Assembly: GCF_002076895.1 (NCBI RefSeq)
Contig: NZ_CP020465.1
Span: 3,782,001-3,846,000, forward strand
Origin: Cognaticolwellia beringensis
GTDB taxonomy: Bacteria; Pseudomonadota; Gammaproteobacteria; Enterobacterales; Alteromonadaceae
DNA length: 64,000 nt
Reading direction: 5' to 3'
Below the pieces are notes generated by a model, which was not told the DNA's origin, did no database searches, and saw only the letters and a program-made list of their open reading frames with translations. This document shows, piece after piece, positions 45,170 to 54,423 of this stretch (its first letter is position 1; each line of letters begins with the position of its first letter). Made by a program: the position numbers and the translations under genes.

Positions 45170-45907
45170 CTATTGTGCATTCAACCTTTGGCCGTTAATC
45201 GCTTTACTGTCGTCAGCCATTAAATATACGTAAAGTGGCATAATATCTTCAGGGGAGGCGATTGTAGCTTTGTTCTCAGCAGGGTAAGCAACTGAGCGCA
45301 TATTTGTATTCGTACCGCCTGGGTTGATGGCGTTAGTTCTAAGCACGCTATTATCGTACTCATCAGCAATAACTTGCATCATGCCTTCTGTAGCAAATTT
45401 AGAAACGCTATAAGCGCCCCAGTAAGCCTTACCTTTATTGCCCACACCTGATGAAGTAAATACTAATGACGAGCTTTTAGCTTTTAATAGCACCGGTAAC
45501 AATGCTTGTGCTAATAAAAACTGCGCATTAACGTTAACTTGCATTACGTCTTGCCAAGTTTGTAGATGAATTTGGTTGAATGGTGTCAACTCGCCTAATA
45601 TTGAGGCATTAAGCAGTGCGCCATCTAATTGGCCAAATTGATTCTCTATTGTGGCGGCTAAATCGATATAATTTTGTTTTGTCGCACCTTTTAAATCAAG
45701 CGGAACGATGGCAGGTTCAGGATAGCCCTTGGCTAGAACCTCATCATAAACCGCTTCGAGTTTTGCAACGGTTTTACCTAATAAAATAACCGTAGCACCT
45801 AGCTCCGCATAAGTTAATGCTGCTTGGCGGCCAATACCAGCGCCTGCACCGGTAATTAAAATGGTTTTATTCGCTAAAATCTGTGGTGTTATTGCGTAGT
45901 CAAACAT
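45170..45907 (-). CDS. yciK: YciK family short-chain dehydrogenase/reductase
   Basis: 245 residues. NAD(P)-binding GAGAGIGRQAALTYAELGAT, NASILGELTPF, catalytic Ser in FTSSGVGNKG and Tyr/Lys in YWGAYSVSKFATEGMMQVIA, then INPGGTNTNMRS. The order and wording match E. coli YciK (short-chain reductase of unknown substrate). The ATG has no strong ribosome site. Convergent with fadD across the repeat array. Confidence 0.92.
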   Translation of the reverse strand: MFDYAITPQILANKTILITGAGAGIGRQAALTYAELGATVILLGKTVAKLEAVYDEVLAKGYPEPAIVPLDLKGATKQNYIDLAATIENQFGQLDGALLNASILGELTPFNQIHLQTWQDVMQVNVNAQFLLAQALLPVLLKAKSSSLVFTSSGVGNKGKAYWGAYSVSKFATEGMMQVIADEYDNSVLRTNAINPGGTNTNMRSVAYPAENKATIASPEDIMPLYVYLMADDSKAINGQRLNAQ

Positions 45908-46185
45908 AAGAATAATTGCTGAAAAAATTTGTTAATAATTCTACTACTTTCACCACTATGCTGACGAGTGTTTTTCGTTAGAATTCTACATTTGCAGAAC
46001 AAAACTGTGAATAAATCAAAAAATCACTAGCACTTGATCTATTCTTGAGTTAAGTTTAACTGGTCGAACAAGTTGATGCTAATCTTAGGATAAGTATAAA
46101 AATCAACGATAATGAAGAATAATAAATATATGCTTGGTAAATAACTAAGTTTATAAAAATAAAGACTAGACCGTGGGGAGATAAA

Positions 46186-48597
46186 ATGAAAAAGCTAGTA
46201 CTCAGTCTCGCAATAGCCAGTACCTTAGGGTTAAGTGCTTGTGGCGACGAAACCATACAAGATGTTGAAAAAGAAGTTGTTGAAAATGGCTCTGCCGTAA
46301 CAGCAACAGCACGCGTTAAATTTGATCCCGCAGCAGGTGCTGCAGGACTTTCTATTCCAAATGATTTAATTTTTTCTGGTACTGTTGACGGCACTTTAGA
46401 GATACCCGTTGACGATCCAACTGATGGTTCAGATCCTTTTGTTGCTATTAGTGCTCTTGATGGTTGGTCTATTTCTCAACCTTTTTCACTGGGTATTGAG
46501 TTTCCTGCAGGCACTTCGTTAGAAGCCAGTAGCGCTTCAGAGCCTGCTTCGGTTAGAATTTTTGAAGCCGTTATGGGCGGCGATGCTAACGACAGTGATT
46601 GTACAGCGGTTACACGTGGACTAGCTTGTAAAATTGTAGCTGAACTAACCTTTGGACAAGATTTTGTTACTAGAGGCTCAGCGACTGGCGTATCTGTTAT
46701 TCCAACACAACCGCTAAAAGCTGAAACAACCTACATTATGATGATGACAAATAATCTTCGTGATAATAACGGTAAAGCCATCGCAGGTTCTAGTACCTAT
46801 GAATTAGCGCGCCAAGATATCAACACATTACCTTTAGGTAATGAGTCACAATTAGGCCTACAAGCCGCAATCAATAGTTACGAAGCTGCACTTGTTTCTG
46901 CAGGCGTAGATAGCGACACTATTATTTATACTGCTGCGATGACAACCCAATCTACAACGCGGGTATTAAGTACGGTTAAATCTTTAATGGCTGCTGGCGT
47001 ACCGCAGATGTTTGCTAATAAAGAAGCTGGCATTCCAGCCATTGGCGTAGCCGATACAACTCTGTCAGTTGCGGATGTGTTAGCGGATATAATTCCTGAA
47101 AGCTTGGTACCGCTATATTCTGCAGCAAACTATATTCGTGGTTCAATTACACTGCCTTATTACTCAGGCGTACCTTCAGCAGAAAATCCATTAGCACCGG
47201 TTAATGATTGGTGGCGTGCACGTTGTGATTCAGGTGCAACACTGGCCGGATTAGCAGCAGCAAACCCAGAGGCAATTCCTGCAGGGCCATTAGATGCAAA
47301 TGATGGATTTTGTATGAACTTTGGCTTGCGTGATTTAAGCTCGGTTGTAGCGATCGATACTGAACGTAATTTAACTAAGTTTAATCCAATTCCAGCAACA
47401 AGCGCGATGTTGCCGGTTGATGTGCAAATGACCACGCCAGATTTAGCTTGGGCTAACCCTGTTCGTGCCAGCATGGGATTAGCGGCTATAGAAGAACCTT
47501 TAGGTGGTTGGCCAGTAGCGATTTTAGTGCACGGTATTACAAGACAAAAAGAAGATATGTTACCGATTACTGGCATATTATCTTTATTTGGTATAGCAAC
47601 GGTTGCTATTGATCAACCATTACATGGTAGCCGCGGTTTTGATTTAAATGGCGATGATGTTGATGATATTAATGCAACTACAGTCTCTACTTTACATTAT
47701 GTAAACTTGGGTAACATGTTAAGTATGCGTGATAATACCCGACAAAGTACCGCTGATTTAATAGGTTTGCGTTTAGGTATGAACTTTTTGGCCGGTGTTG
47801 ATGGCGATGGTAACCCAATAAAAATCGATAGCTCAAAAGTTCACCTGTTGGGGCATTCATTAGGTGGAATTTACGGCATGAATACGGTTGGCTTAGCAAA
47901 CACTGAGTTAAACCCGCAAATCGATGGTTTATTTAAAATTGCCAGTACGTCTCTAGCAATGCCAGGATTAATGTTGGCTAACTTTGGTTTGGATTCGCCA
48001 GCATTTGAAGGCTTAGCTAAATCCAATTTAACCTTGCAGTTATCACCTGATTTTGCAGCCGCAGTTGCAGCAAATTTACCTACTGGGTATACCCAAACTG
48101 AATTGAGTGGTTTCTACTTTGCCTTTTATAACTCTTTATCCGTTGAACAAAAAGCGACATTAGATGCTGGTTTTGCACAATTTACTTTTGCCGCACAAAC
48201 GGTTACTGATTCTGGTGACCCTATTGCATATGTTGAAATGTTAGCAGCGACAGAAACACCAACGCATTTAATTGAAGTCGTTGGTGATGGTGGTGATAAC
48301 TTACCAGACCAAACGGTAACGAATACAGCTCCATATACTCCTATGGGTGGTACAGAGCCTGTAATTGCTTTCTTAGGTTTGCAAGGTGTTAGCGAAACGA
48401 CTCAAGGCTCAGGAGCAGTAAGATTTGTTCATGGTCATCATAGTTCAATTCTTGATCCTCGTCCTGATGCTTCGTCACCCGATGAAGGGTTAAGCAAACG
48501 AGCTACACAAGAAATGCAAACGCAAGTTGCGACATTCTTTGCGAGCATGGGACAATTGATTACAGTTACAGACGCTGCAGTTGTAAAACAAGACTAA
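46186..48597 (+). CDS. VolA/Pla-1/cef family surface lipoprotein lipase
   Basis: 803 residues. Lipoprotein signal MKKLVLSLAIASTLGLSAC with lipid on Cys19, followed by Gly-Asp. N-terminal beta-rich region with FDPAAGAAGLSIPNDLIFSG, then an alpha/beta hydrolase domain from about 430: VAILVHGITRQKED, IDQPLHGSRGF, nucleophile elbow HLLGHSLGGIYGMN near 565, and a C-terminal VRFVHGHHSSILDP carrying the likely catalytic His. VolA of Vibrio is an outer-membrane surface lysophospholipase that frees fatty acids for uptake; nearby fadD would use them. GGGGAGATAAA precedes the ATG. Monocistronic with its own terminator. Confidence 0.92.
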   Translation: MKKLVLSLAIASTLGLSACGDETIQDVEKEVVENGSAVTATARVKFDPAAGAAGLSIPNDLIFSGTVDGTLEIPVDDPTDGSDPFVAISALDGWSISQPFSLGIEFPAGTSLEASSASEPASVRIFEAVMGGDANDSDCTAVTRGLACKIVAELTFGQDFVTRGSATGVSVIPTQPLKAETTYIMMMTNNLRDNNGKAIAGSSTYELARQDINTLPLGNESQLGLQAAINSYEAALVSAGVDSDTIIYTAAMTTQSTTRVLSTVKSLMAAGVPQMFANKEAGIPAIGVADTTLSVADVLADIIPESLVPLYSAANYIRGSITLPYYSGVPSAENPLAPVNDWWRARCDSGATLAGLAAANPEAIPAGPLDANDGFCMNFGLRDLSSVVAIDTERNLTKFNPIPATSAMLPVDVQMTTPDLAWANPVRASMGLAAIEEPLGGWPVAILVHGITRQKEDMLPITGILSLFGIATVAIDQPLHGSRGFDLNGDDVDDINATTVSTLHYVNLGNMLSMRDNTRQSTADLIGLRLGMNFLAGVDGDGNPIKIDSSKVHLLGHSLGGIYGMNTVGLANTELNPQIDGLFKIASTSLAMPGLMLANFGLDSPAFEGLAKSNLTLQLSPDFAAAVAANLPTGYTQTELSGFYFAFYNSLSVEQKATLDAGFAQFTFAAQTVTDSGDPIAYVEMLAATETPTHLIEVVGDGGDNLPDQTVTNTAPYTPMGGTEPVIAFLGLQGVSETTQGSGAVRFVHGHHSSILDPRPDASSPDEGLSKRATQEMQTQVATFFASMGQLITVTDAAVVKQD

Positions 48598-48612
48598 GTT
48601 CAGCTCAAGTCA

Positions 48613-48640
48613 AAAAAAGCCCTCATTAGAGGGCTTTTTT
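48613..48640 (+). terminator. Rho-independent terminator of the VolA-like gene
   Basis: AAAAAAGCCCTC-ATTA-GAGGGCTTTTTT just after the stop codon. Confidence 0.92.
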
Positions 48641-48796
48641 ATTGGTGCTTATTTACAAGGTTAACTTTATTGAATAATTTAAGCATAGACCTTTATTTAT
48701 AAACTATTTACCCCATATTGTTAGATATAATATTTTTAAAATTAATGCATAACAGCAAGGTTAGCATAAGTTAATTTGCTGGTTAGGAGAGTAACA

Positions 48797-49846
48797 TTGG
48801 AATTTTTGTATGAATACGGTTTGTTTTTAGCTAAAGCTATCACTTTTGTCATAGCAGTAATCGCTATTATTATTGCTATTGCATCTTCAGCAATGAAGCA
48901 AGGTGGAAAGAAAGGTGAGTTAGAAATTACAGACTTGTCAGAGCAATATACTGAAGTGGAAGAAGATATTACGCATCACTTATTATCGAAAGAAGAATTA
49001 AAAGAAAAAGAGAAAAAAGATAAAAAAGCGGCGAAAGAGCAAGCAAAAATAGATAAGAAAGCCAGCAAAGATGACAGTGATGAAAAAACCGTTACACCAC
49101 GTTTATTTGTTGTAGATTTTAACGGCAGTATTGACGCTAAAGAAGTTGGATCTTTACGTGAAGAAATTAGCGCAATATTAACCGTTGCTCAACCTAGTGA
49201 TGAAGTGTTCGTTCGTCTAGAAAGTGGTGGCGGGATGGTGCATGGCTATGGCTTAGCAGCGTCGCAACTTGATCGTGTTCGTCAAAAAAATATTCCATTA
49301 ACCGCATCTGTTGATAAAGTAGCAGCAAGTGGCGGCTATATGATGGCCTGTGTCGCTAATAAAATAGTGTCAGCACCGTTTGCCATTATTGGTTCCATTG
49401 GTGTTATTGCTCAAGTGCCAAATTTTCATAAGTTATTAAAGAAAAACGATGTCGACTTTGAGCAGTTCACTGCCGGTGAGTTTAAACGCACCGTGACTAT
49501 GTTTGGCGAAAACACTGAGAAAGGTCGTGAGAAGTTTGTAGAAGAACTTGAAGAAACGCATGTGCTATTTAAGAACTTTGTCAGTGAGCATCGTCCAAGT
49601 TTAGATATTGCTAAAGTAGCAACCGGCGAGCATTGGTTTGGCACACAAGCAAAGGGTTTAGGGCTTGTTGACGAGTTACAAACCAGTGACGACTATCTGC
49701 AAGCGCGTTGTAAATCTCATAAAATAGTGCAAATTAAGTATGCAACGAAAAAAGGTTTAGCTGAAAAGTTTTCAAAAGCTGCATCTTTATCGTTTGATGC
49801 CATCATCAGTAAGGTTTGGCAAAATAACCGAATTTTTCCAGGTTAA
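48797..49846 (+). CDS. sohB: Protease SohB (S49 family)
   Basis: 349 residues with a TTG start at 48797, chosen because TAGGAG lies 8 bases upstream and the product then begins MEFLYEYGLFLAKAITFVIA, as E. coli SohB (also 349) does; the frame is open to 48776. One N-terminal membrane helix, a Lys/Glu-rich linker (about 60-95), then the S49 domain: RLESGGGMVHGYGLAASQLD, nucleophile Ser in VAASGGYMMACVANKI and GSIGVIAQ; the general-base Lys follows in the GEFKRT region. Inner-membrane protease facing the periplasm. Confidence 0.95.
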   Translation: MEFLYEYGLFLAKAITFVIAVIAIIIAIASSAMKQGGKKGELEITDLSEQYTEVEEDITHHLLSKEELKEKEKKDKKAAKEQAKIDKKASKDDSDEKTVTPRLFVVDFNGSIDAKEVGSLREEISAILTVAQPSDEVFVRLESGGGMVHGYGLAASQLDRVRQKNIPLTASVDKVAASGGYMMACVANKIVSAPFAIIGSIGVIAQVPNFHKLLKKNDVDFEQFTAGEFKRTVTMFGENTEKGREKFVEELEETHVLFKNFVSEHRPSLDIAKVATGEHWFGTQAKGLGLVDELQTSDDYLQARCKSHKIVQIKYATKKGLAEKFSKAASLSFDAIISKVWQNNRIFPG

Positions 49847-49887
49847 GCGCTTTATTCATTTCAAGTTTAGCTAGGTGGCATATAGCA

Positions 49888-50541
49888 ATGGATAACAGTT
49901 TTTGGCATAAATGTTGGGAGCGCAACACACTGGGATTCCACCAGCGTGACGTGCACCCTTTATTATCTCAATACTTCGAAAAATTGACACTACCCTCAGA
50001 CCGGCATGTATTCGTGCCGTTATGTGGTAAAACGCTCGATATGGCCTACTTAGCAAGGTTTATGCAAGTGACAGGCAATGAATTAAGTGACATTGCCTGT
50101 AAAGACTTCTTTCTTGAAAATAATATTGAGTATCAAAAGCAGACTTTAGGTGCATTCGAGCAATTTTCTTGCCCGCAGCTTGTATTGCTTCAAGGTGACT
50201 TTTTTAAGCTTTCTTCAAAGGCAATCGACAGCATAGATTGGATATATGACCGTGCAGCGTTAATTGCGCTACCAACAGCGATGCAACAACAATATGTTGA
50301 TCACTTAAGAACGTTTTTCTCGACGCAAACGCGGTTGTTTTTAGTGACAGTCGAGTTTCCAAAAGAGCAGTTGAACGGTCCACCGTTTGCCGTTACTGAA
50401 TCTGATGTGAAAAGCCTTTTTTCAGGTTTTAACATTGAATACGTTGCTAAGAATGAGATTAAAGATAAGCAATTTGCGCAGCGGACATTTGAGGTCGATT
50501 ACTTGCTTGAAAAGCTATATATCATTTCACTCGATAATTAG
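49888..50541 (+). CDS. tpm: Thiopurine S-methyltransferase
   Basis: 217 residues. N-terminus NSFWHKCWERNTLGFHQRDV and VFVPLCGKTLDMAYLA are the bacterial TPMT hallmark (SAM-binding motif I), followed by WIYDRAALIALP and FLVTVEFP. In bacteria it methylates thiol, selenium or tellurite compounds; the true substrate is unknown. Starts 41 bases after sohB, so possibly cotranscribed, and ends at a bidirectional terminator. Confidence 0.94.
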   Translation: MDNSFWHKCWERNTLGFHQRDVHPLLSQYFEKLTLPSDRHVFVPLCGKTLDMAYLARFMQVTGNELSDIACKDFFLENNIEYQKQTLGAFEQFSCPQLVLLQGDFFKLSSKAIDSIDWIYDRAALIALPTAMQQQYVDHLRTFFSTQTRLFLVTVEFPKEQLNGPPFAVTESDVKSLFSGFNIEYVAKNEIKDKQFAQRTFEVDYLLEKLYIISLDN

Positions 50542-50624
50542 ATGTTTGTTTGAGGTATGAGCGCCGTTAATGTTTAGGTTGATTGGCGATTAAGAGGTCA
50601 AGATGGTTGGAAGTTATAAATAGC

Positions 50625-50653
50625 AAAAAAGGTGCCATCGAGCACCTTTTTTT
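50625..50653. terminator. Bidirectional terminator between tpm and the 50671 gene
   Basis: AAAAAAGGTGC-CATCGA-GCACCTTTTTTT between convergent genes. Confidence 0.9.
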
Positions 50654-50670
50654 ATTGCCAGTATTCTTAC

Positions 50671-50937
50671 TTATTCAGCAAGTGATATACTTTTGTTGAT
50701 GCTTTCTATGCTTTTGTTTGTCTGTACACGGTTCATTGTAACTTGAGCACGAGCCGTTTTTTCGATAGGGTTAAACGCTATCGTATTTAATTTAATTGAT
50801 TGTGCTAAATGCAGTTTAGTTGTCTCAATAAGCTCAACAGCGTTGATTGCTTGGGTTTTAACTAACTGAGTTGCGTGGCTGCTATTTGCCATTAAAACGA
50901 GTATAGCGATGGTTGATAGTTTAACAATGTTTTTCAT
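50671..50937 (-). CDS. Hypothetical exported protein
   Basis: 88 residues with a Sec signal (MKNIVKLSTIAILVLMANSS, cleavage likely after SHA, near residue 22). The mature part is a short amphipathic helix-rich chain, TQLVKTQAINAVELIETTKL, with no cysteine. Probably periplasmic; family unknown. AGGTGA precedes the ATG. Stand-alone. Confidence 0.7.
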   Translation of the reverse strand: MKNIVKLSTIAILVLMANSSHATQLVKTQAINAVELIETTKLHLAQSIKLNTIAFNPIEKTARAQVTMNRVQTNKSIESINKSISLAE

Positions 50938-51220
50938 AAGTCACCTGTAATAAAACGTCAATAGTATTTATAGATGTTTTGGGACTCTTTCTTTTTCAAT
51001 TGCAAACAAGGGTTGGGAGCCTGTTTGATTATCACCGGTATTTCGGGGTAAAGATGAAGTCCTTCATCTATGGTGGGTATAGTACGGTAATACTGGTAAA
51101 TTTTAAAATGACTAATTATAATGTCATTCATTAGAAAAACTAATCCGACATAATTATGTCGATAATTTGATGAGTTATGCAAAAGTAGATTCATCAATAA
51201 CATGACTTAATAGGTGTATT

Positions 51221-52138
51221 TTGGCCAATAGACTCCCACCCCTTAATGCTTTGAGAGCTTTTGAAGCATCGGCAAGGCAGTTGAGTTTTACTCGAGCAGC
51301 TGAAGAGTTATTCGTCACTCAAGCTGCGATCAGTCATCAAATAAAATCGTTGGAAGACAATTTAGGCATAAAATTATTTATGCGTAAGAATAGATCTTTG
51401 TTACTGACTGAAGAAGGTCAATCATATTACCTCGATATTAAAGATGTTTTTAATGCGCTGCATGATGCTACCGAAAAACTATTAGCGCGCGGTGAAAAAG
51501 GCGCTATAACGGTAAGCTTGCAACCCAGCTTCGCCATTCAGTGGCTAGTGCCTAGATTAAACACCTTTAGCCTGTTACATCCCGATATTGATGTGCGCAT
51601 TAAAGCGGTAGATCAACCTGAAAATTCGCTTACTGAAGATGTAGATTTAGCAATATATTATGGTAGAGGTCGCTGGAAAGGTATCCATGCAGAGCAGTTG
51701 CATACCGAATATTTGATCCCCGTTTGTTCGCCGCTATTATTAGCAGGTAAAAAGCCCTTAGATAAAATTGAAGACCTAGCAAATCATACTTTGTTGCATG
51801 ATACCTCGAGAAGAGACTGGAAAAGATGGTTTAAGCATGTTGACGTCAGAGGAGGGAATGTCAATCATGGGCCAATATTTAGTCATTCTGCTATGGTCTT
51901 GCAAGCCGCTATTCATGGTCAAGGCGTTGCACTCGCGCATAGTGTGTTAGCTAAACCCGATATTGATAGTGGTCGGTTGGTTTGTCCATTCAAAGAAGTA
52001 TTAATCAGTAAAAACTCTTACTACATTGTTTGTCGAGAGCAGCAACTTGAATTAGGTAAAATAGCCGCATTTCGAGAGTGGGTATTACAAACTGTGGCTG
52101 ACGAGCAAACAATAATTGATGAAGGACAAGTAGTGTGA
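51221..52138 (+). CDS. gcvA: LysR family transcriptional regulator GcvA
   Basis: 305 residues with a TTG start at 51221 (AGGTG 6 bases upstream). N-terminal LysR helix-turn-helix (LNALRAFEASARQLSFTRAA, then FVTQAAISHQIKSLE) and a C-terminal substrate-binding domain. GcvA controls the glycine-cleavage genes in E. coli; sequence style (NRLPPLNALRAFEA) and the following ygdD-rlmM pair support the name. The gcv genes are not in this window. Overlaps the next gene by 4 bases. Confidence 0.9.
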   Translation: MANRLPPLNALRAFEASARQLSFTRAAEELFVTQAAISHQIKSLEDNLGIKLFMRKNRSLLLTEEGQSYYLDIKDVFNALHDATEKLLARGEKGAITVSLQPSFAIQWLVPRLNTFSLLHPDIDVRIKAVDQPENSLTEDVDLAIYYGRGRWKGIHAEQLHTEYLIPVCSPLLLAGKKPLDKIEDLANHTLLHDTSRRDWKRWFKHVDVRGGNVNHGPIFSHSAMVLQAAIHGQGVALAHSVLAKPDIDSGRLVCPFKEVLISKNSYYIVCREQQLELGKIAAFREWVLQTVADEQTIIDEGQVV

Positions 52139-52836
52139 GCAACAACGAATCTATCGTAAGTAACGAATTAGCTGCAAATAGCGAATTAAATATCAGTCAT
52201 GAATTAACCGTTACAGAAGACCCAAAAGCATTAGTCATATTTGCCCATGGTGCTGGTGCTGATATGAAGCATCAATATATAGAAGATCTTGTTCAATTGA
52301 TGAATGCTCAGCAATTGAACGTATTGCGCTTTAACTTTCCATTTATGGATAAGCGCAAACTTGATGGTAAAAGAAGACCGCCAGATAGAATGCCCACGTT
52401 AGTTGCTTGTTACCAGTCAATACTTGCAAATGTAACTACGGATTTACCGATATATATTGCCGGAAAGTCTATGGGAGGGCGAGTAGCCGCGATATTGGCT
52501 GGAGATAAAGACTTGATGAATACTCATCAAATTCGGGGTGTTATCTGCTTAGGTTACCCATTTCACCCGGCAAAAAAAACAGATAAGTTACGTTTAGAAC
52601 CGCTGCAAGAAACACAACGGCCTGTGTTGATACTTCAAGGTCAACGAGATGCACTCGGTAGTGAGATTGAAATTAAGGCATATGAACTTTCTTCACACTG
52701 CCAATTACATTTTTTTAATGATGGCGACCATGATTTAAAACCACGGGTGAAATCTGGCTATAACTTGAAACAACATCAAAGTGCTGCGGTGAATAAAATG
52801 AGGAGTTTTATCGATGAAATTAATAACTGTTGCTAA
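52135..52836 (+). CDS. Alpha/beta hydrolase, KANL3/Tex30-like
   Basis: 233 residues with a GTG start overlapping the gcvA stop (GTGA). First 30 residues carry repeated NSEL/SNEL-type tracts and are not conserved. Then ALVIFAHGAGADMKHQYIED, RPPDRMPTLVACYQ, nucleophile elbow YIAGKSMGGRVAA near 110, GVICLGYPFHP, LILQGQRDALG and FNDGDHDLKP with the Asp-His pair. This is the KANL3/Tex30 hydrolase-like family; substrate unknown. It is inserted between gcvA and ygdD, which are adjacent in E. coli. Confidence 0.88.
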   Translation: MSNNESIVSNELAANSELNISHELTVTEDPKALVIFAHGAGADMKHQYIEDLVQLMNAQQLNVLRFNFPFMDKRKLDGKRRPPDRMPTLVACYQSILANVTTDLPIYIAGKSMGGRVAAILAGDKDLMNTHQIRGVICLGYPFHPAKKTDKLRLEPLQETQRPVLILQGQRDALGSEIEIKAYELSSHCQLHFFNDGDHDLKPRVKSGYNLKQHQSAAVNKMRSFIDEINNCC

Positions 52837-53215
52837 ACTATTGATGATATTTGTTGGTATCAGTGGTTGTTTTTCTGTATTATTCGGCGCTTGGTTAGCC
52901 CACGGTGGACAATCTCTACCTTTGGCGTCACAAGAACGACTACTGACAGCATTAACGTATCAATTTTTTCATACGTTAGCGCTTATGCTAACCATTATCT
53001 TATATAAGCTTCATTCCAAAGCTATGCTATTGATAGCAGGCATCTTGTTTGCCCTTGGCATCATATTTTTTAGTGGTAGTTTGTATATCAAAACTTTATT
53101 CGATGTGTTGAGTATTGGGAAGTTGGCGCCCTCAGGCGGCCTGTCATTTGCACTTGCATGGCTATTGGTTGGATTTGCAGGTACTAAAATGTTTGATCAA
53201 AAGTTAGGTAATTAA
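52814..53215 (+). CDS. ygdD: DUF423 family membrane protein YgdD
   Basis: 133 residues, four membrane helices. FGAWLAHGG, ERLLTALTYQFFHTLALM, FFSGSLYIKTL and APSGGLSFALAWLLVGFA are the DUF423 blocks. Inner-membrane protein of unknown function. Overlaps the hydrolase gene by 23 bases and lies 5 bases before rlmM. Confidence 0.92.
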   Translation: MKLITVAKLLMIFVGISGCFSVLFGAWLAHGGQSLPLASQERLLTALTYQFFHTLALMLTIILYKLHSKAMLLIAGILFALGIIFFSGSLYIKTLFDVLSIGKLAPSGGLSFALAWLLVGFAGTKMFDQKLGN

Positions 53216-53220
53216 TCGTA

Positions 53221-54306
53221 ATGACTGCAATAGTTTTATATTGTCGCCCCGGATTTGAAAAAGAATGTGGCGCAGAAATTCAAGAAAAAGCCTCATGGAA
53301 TGAAGTTTATGGCTATTTAGAGCTAAGTAAAAACCAGGGAGTGGTTTATTTTCATTTAAATAAGCCGGAAGAGGGCGAAGTCTTAATGGAAAAAATTCCA
53401 TTACGTCGACTTATTTTTGCACGCCAATGGTTTGTTACTGTAACGGAAAAAATTGACTTACCGGACTACAATCGTGTTGAAGCTATTGTAGAAGCGTTAG
53501 GCACCGAGTGGCAATATGCTGATTTACGTATGGAAACGCCTGACACCAATGACGGCAAAGAATTGTCGAAGTTTTGTCGGAAATTAGCGGTTCCATTACG
53601 ACAAGCACTGAGAAAAGAAAAAATACTCACCGAAAAAGGCAATAAAGATGGGGCAGTTCTACACGCGTTATTTTTATCAGGCAAAGAAGTTATATTTGGC
53701 TTTTCTCTAGCGCTAAATACTTCACCGCATGTTATGGGTATTCCACGTTTAAAATTCCCAAATGCTGCGCCAAGTCGCTCAACATTGAAATTAGATGAAG
53801 CTTTTTTATATTTTATTCCTAAAGAGGAATGGGACATACGATTAACATCAGGCATGAATGCGGTTGATCTAGGCGCCGCACCTGGCGGTTGGACTTATCA
53901 ATTGGTACGTCGTGGCATGATGGTAACGTCAATTGATAATGGTCCAATGGCTGAGTCATTGATGGAAACAGGGCAAGTAAAACATCGTACTATGGATGGC
54001 TTTAAATATGTGCCGCAAAAGAAGAACGTTTACTGGCTAGTATGCGATATGATTGAAAAACCTCAACGCGTAGCAAAACTTATGAGCGAGTGGTTATTAA
54101 AAGGGCTGTGCCAAGAAGCAATTTTTAACTTGAAACTGCCAATGAAAGGTCGTTATCAGCAAGTTAATGACGATTTACAAACGATGAAAGATGCATTTTC
54201 TCTCCACAACGTTAAGTACGAATTGTTTGCTAAACATTTGTATTATGACCGTGAAGAAGTCACCGTACATGCAAGGCTGCTTTCTCCTCCTCCAACAGAT
54301 ATTTAA
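53221..54306 (+). CDS. rlmM: 23S rRNA (cytidine(2498)-2'-O)-methyltransferase RlmM
   Basis: 361 residues. N-terminal THUMP-like region (TAIVLYCRPGFEKECGAEIQ) and a C-terminal Rossmann methyltransferase: SAM motif NAVDLGAAPGGWTYQLVRRG, VYWLVCDMIEKPQ, FNLKLPMKGRYQ with the catalytic Lys, and YYDREEVTVHARL. Same length as E. coli RlmM. Last gene of the gcvA-hydrolase-ygdD-rlmM cluster. Confidence 0.97.
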   Translation: MTAIVLYCRPGFEKECGAEIQEKASWNEVYGYLELSKNQGVVYFHLNKPEEGEVLMEKIPLRRLIFARQWFVTVTEKIDLPDYNRVEAIVEALGTEWQYADLRMETPDTNDGKELSKFCRKLAVPLRQALRKEKILTEKGNKDGAVLHALFLSGKEVIFGFSLALNTSPHVMGIPRLKFPNAAPSRSTLKLDEAFLYFIPKEEWDIRLTSGMNAVDLGAAPGGWTYQLVRRGMMVTSIDNGPMAESLMETGQVKHRTMDGFKYVPQKKNVYWLVCDMIEKPQRVAKLMSEWLLKGLCQEAIFNLKLPMKGRYQQVNDDLQTMKDAFSLHNVKYELFAKHLYYDREEVTVHARLLSPPPTDI

Positions 54307-54333
54307 GCTATATTTTAGTGAAATTAATCTGAA

Positions 54334-54371
54334 TAAACACCCTGGTATTTATAAAGTTCAGGGTGTTTTAT
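54334..54371. terminator. Terminator after rlmM
   Basis: AAACACCCTG pairs with CAGGGTGTTT across 14 bases, followed by TATT, about 30 bases after rlmM. It also lies near the end of the convergent gene at 54424. Confidence 0.75.
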
Positions 54372-54423
54372 TATGTAAAAACCGTTCTACTATCTAAATA
54401 TCACCACGCATCGGTAACTCTTT

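Noticed and set aside
50958..51203. 81-codon minus-strand frame upstream of gcvA
   Set aside because: Low-complexity content, no ribosome site, and it overlaps the region that must hold the gcvA promoter.
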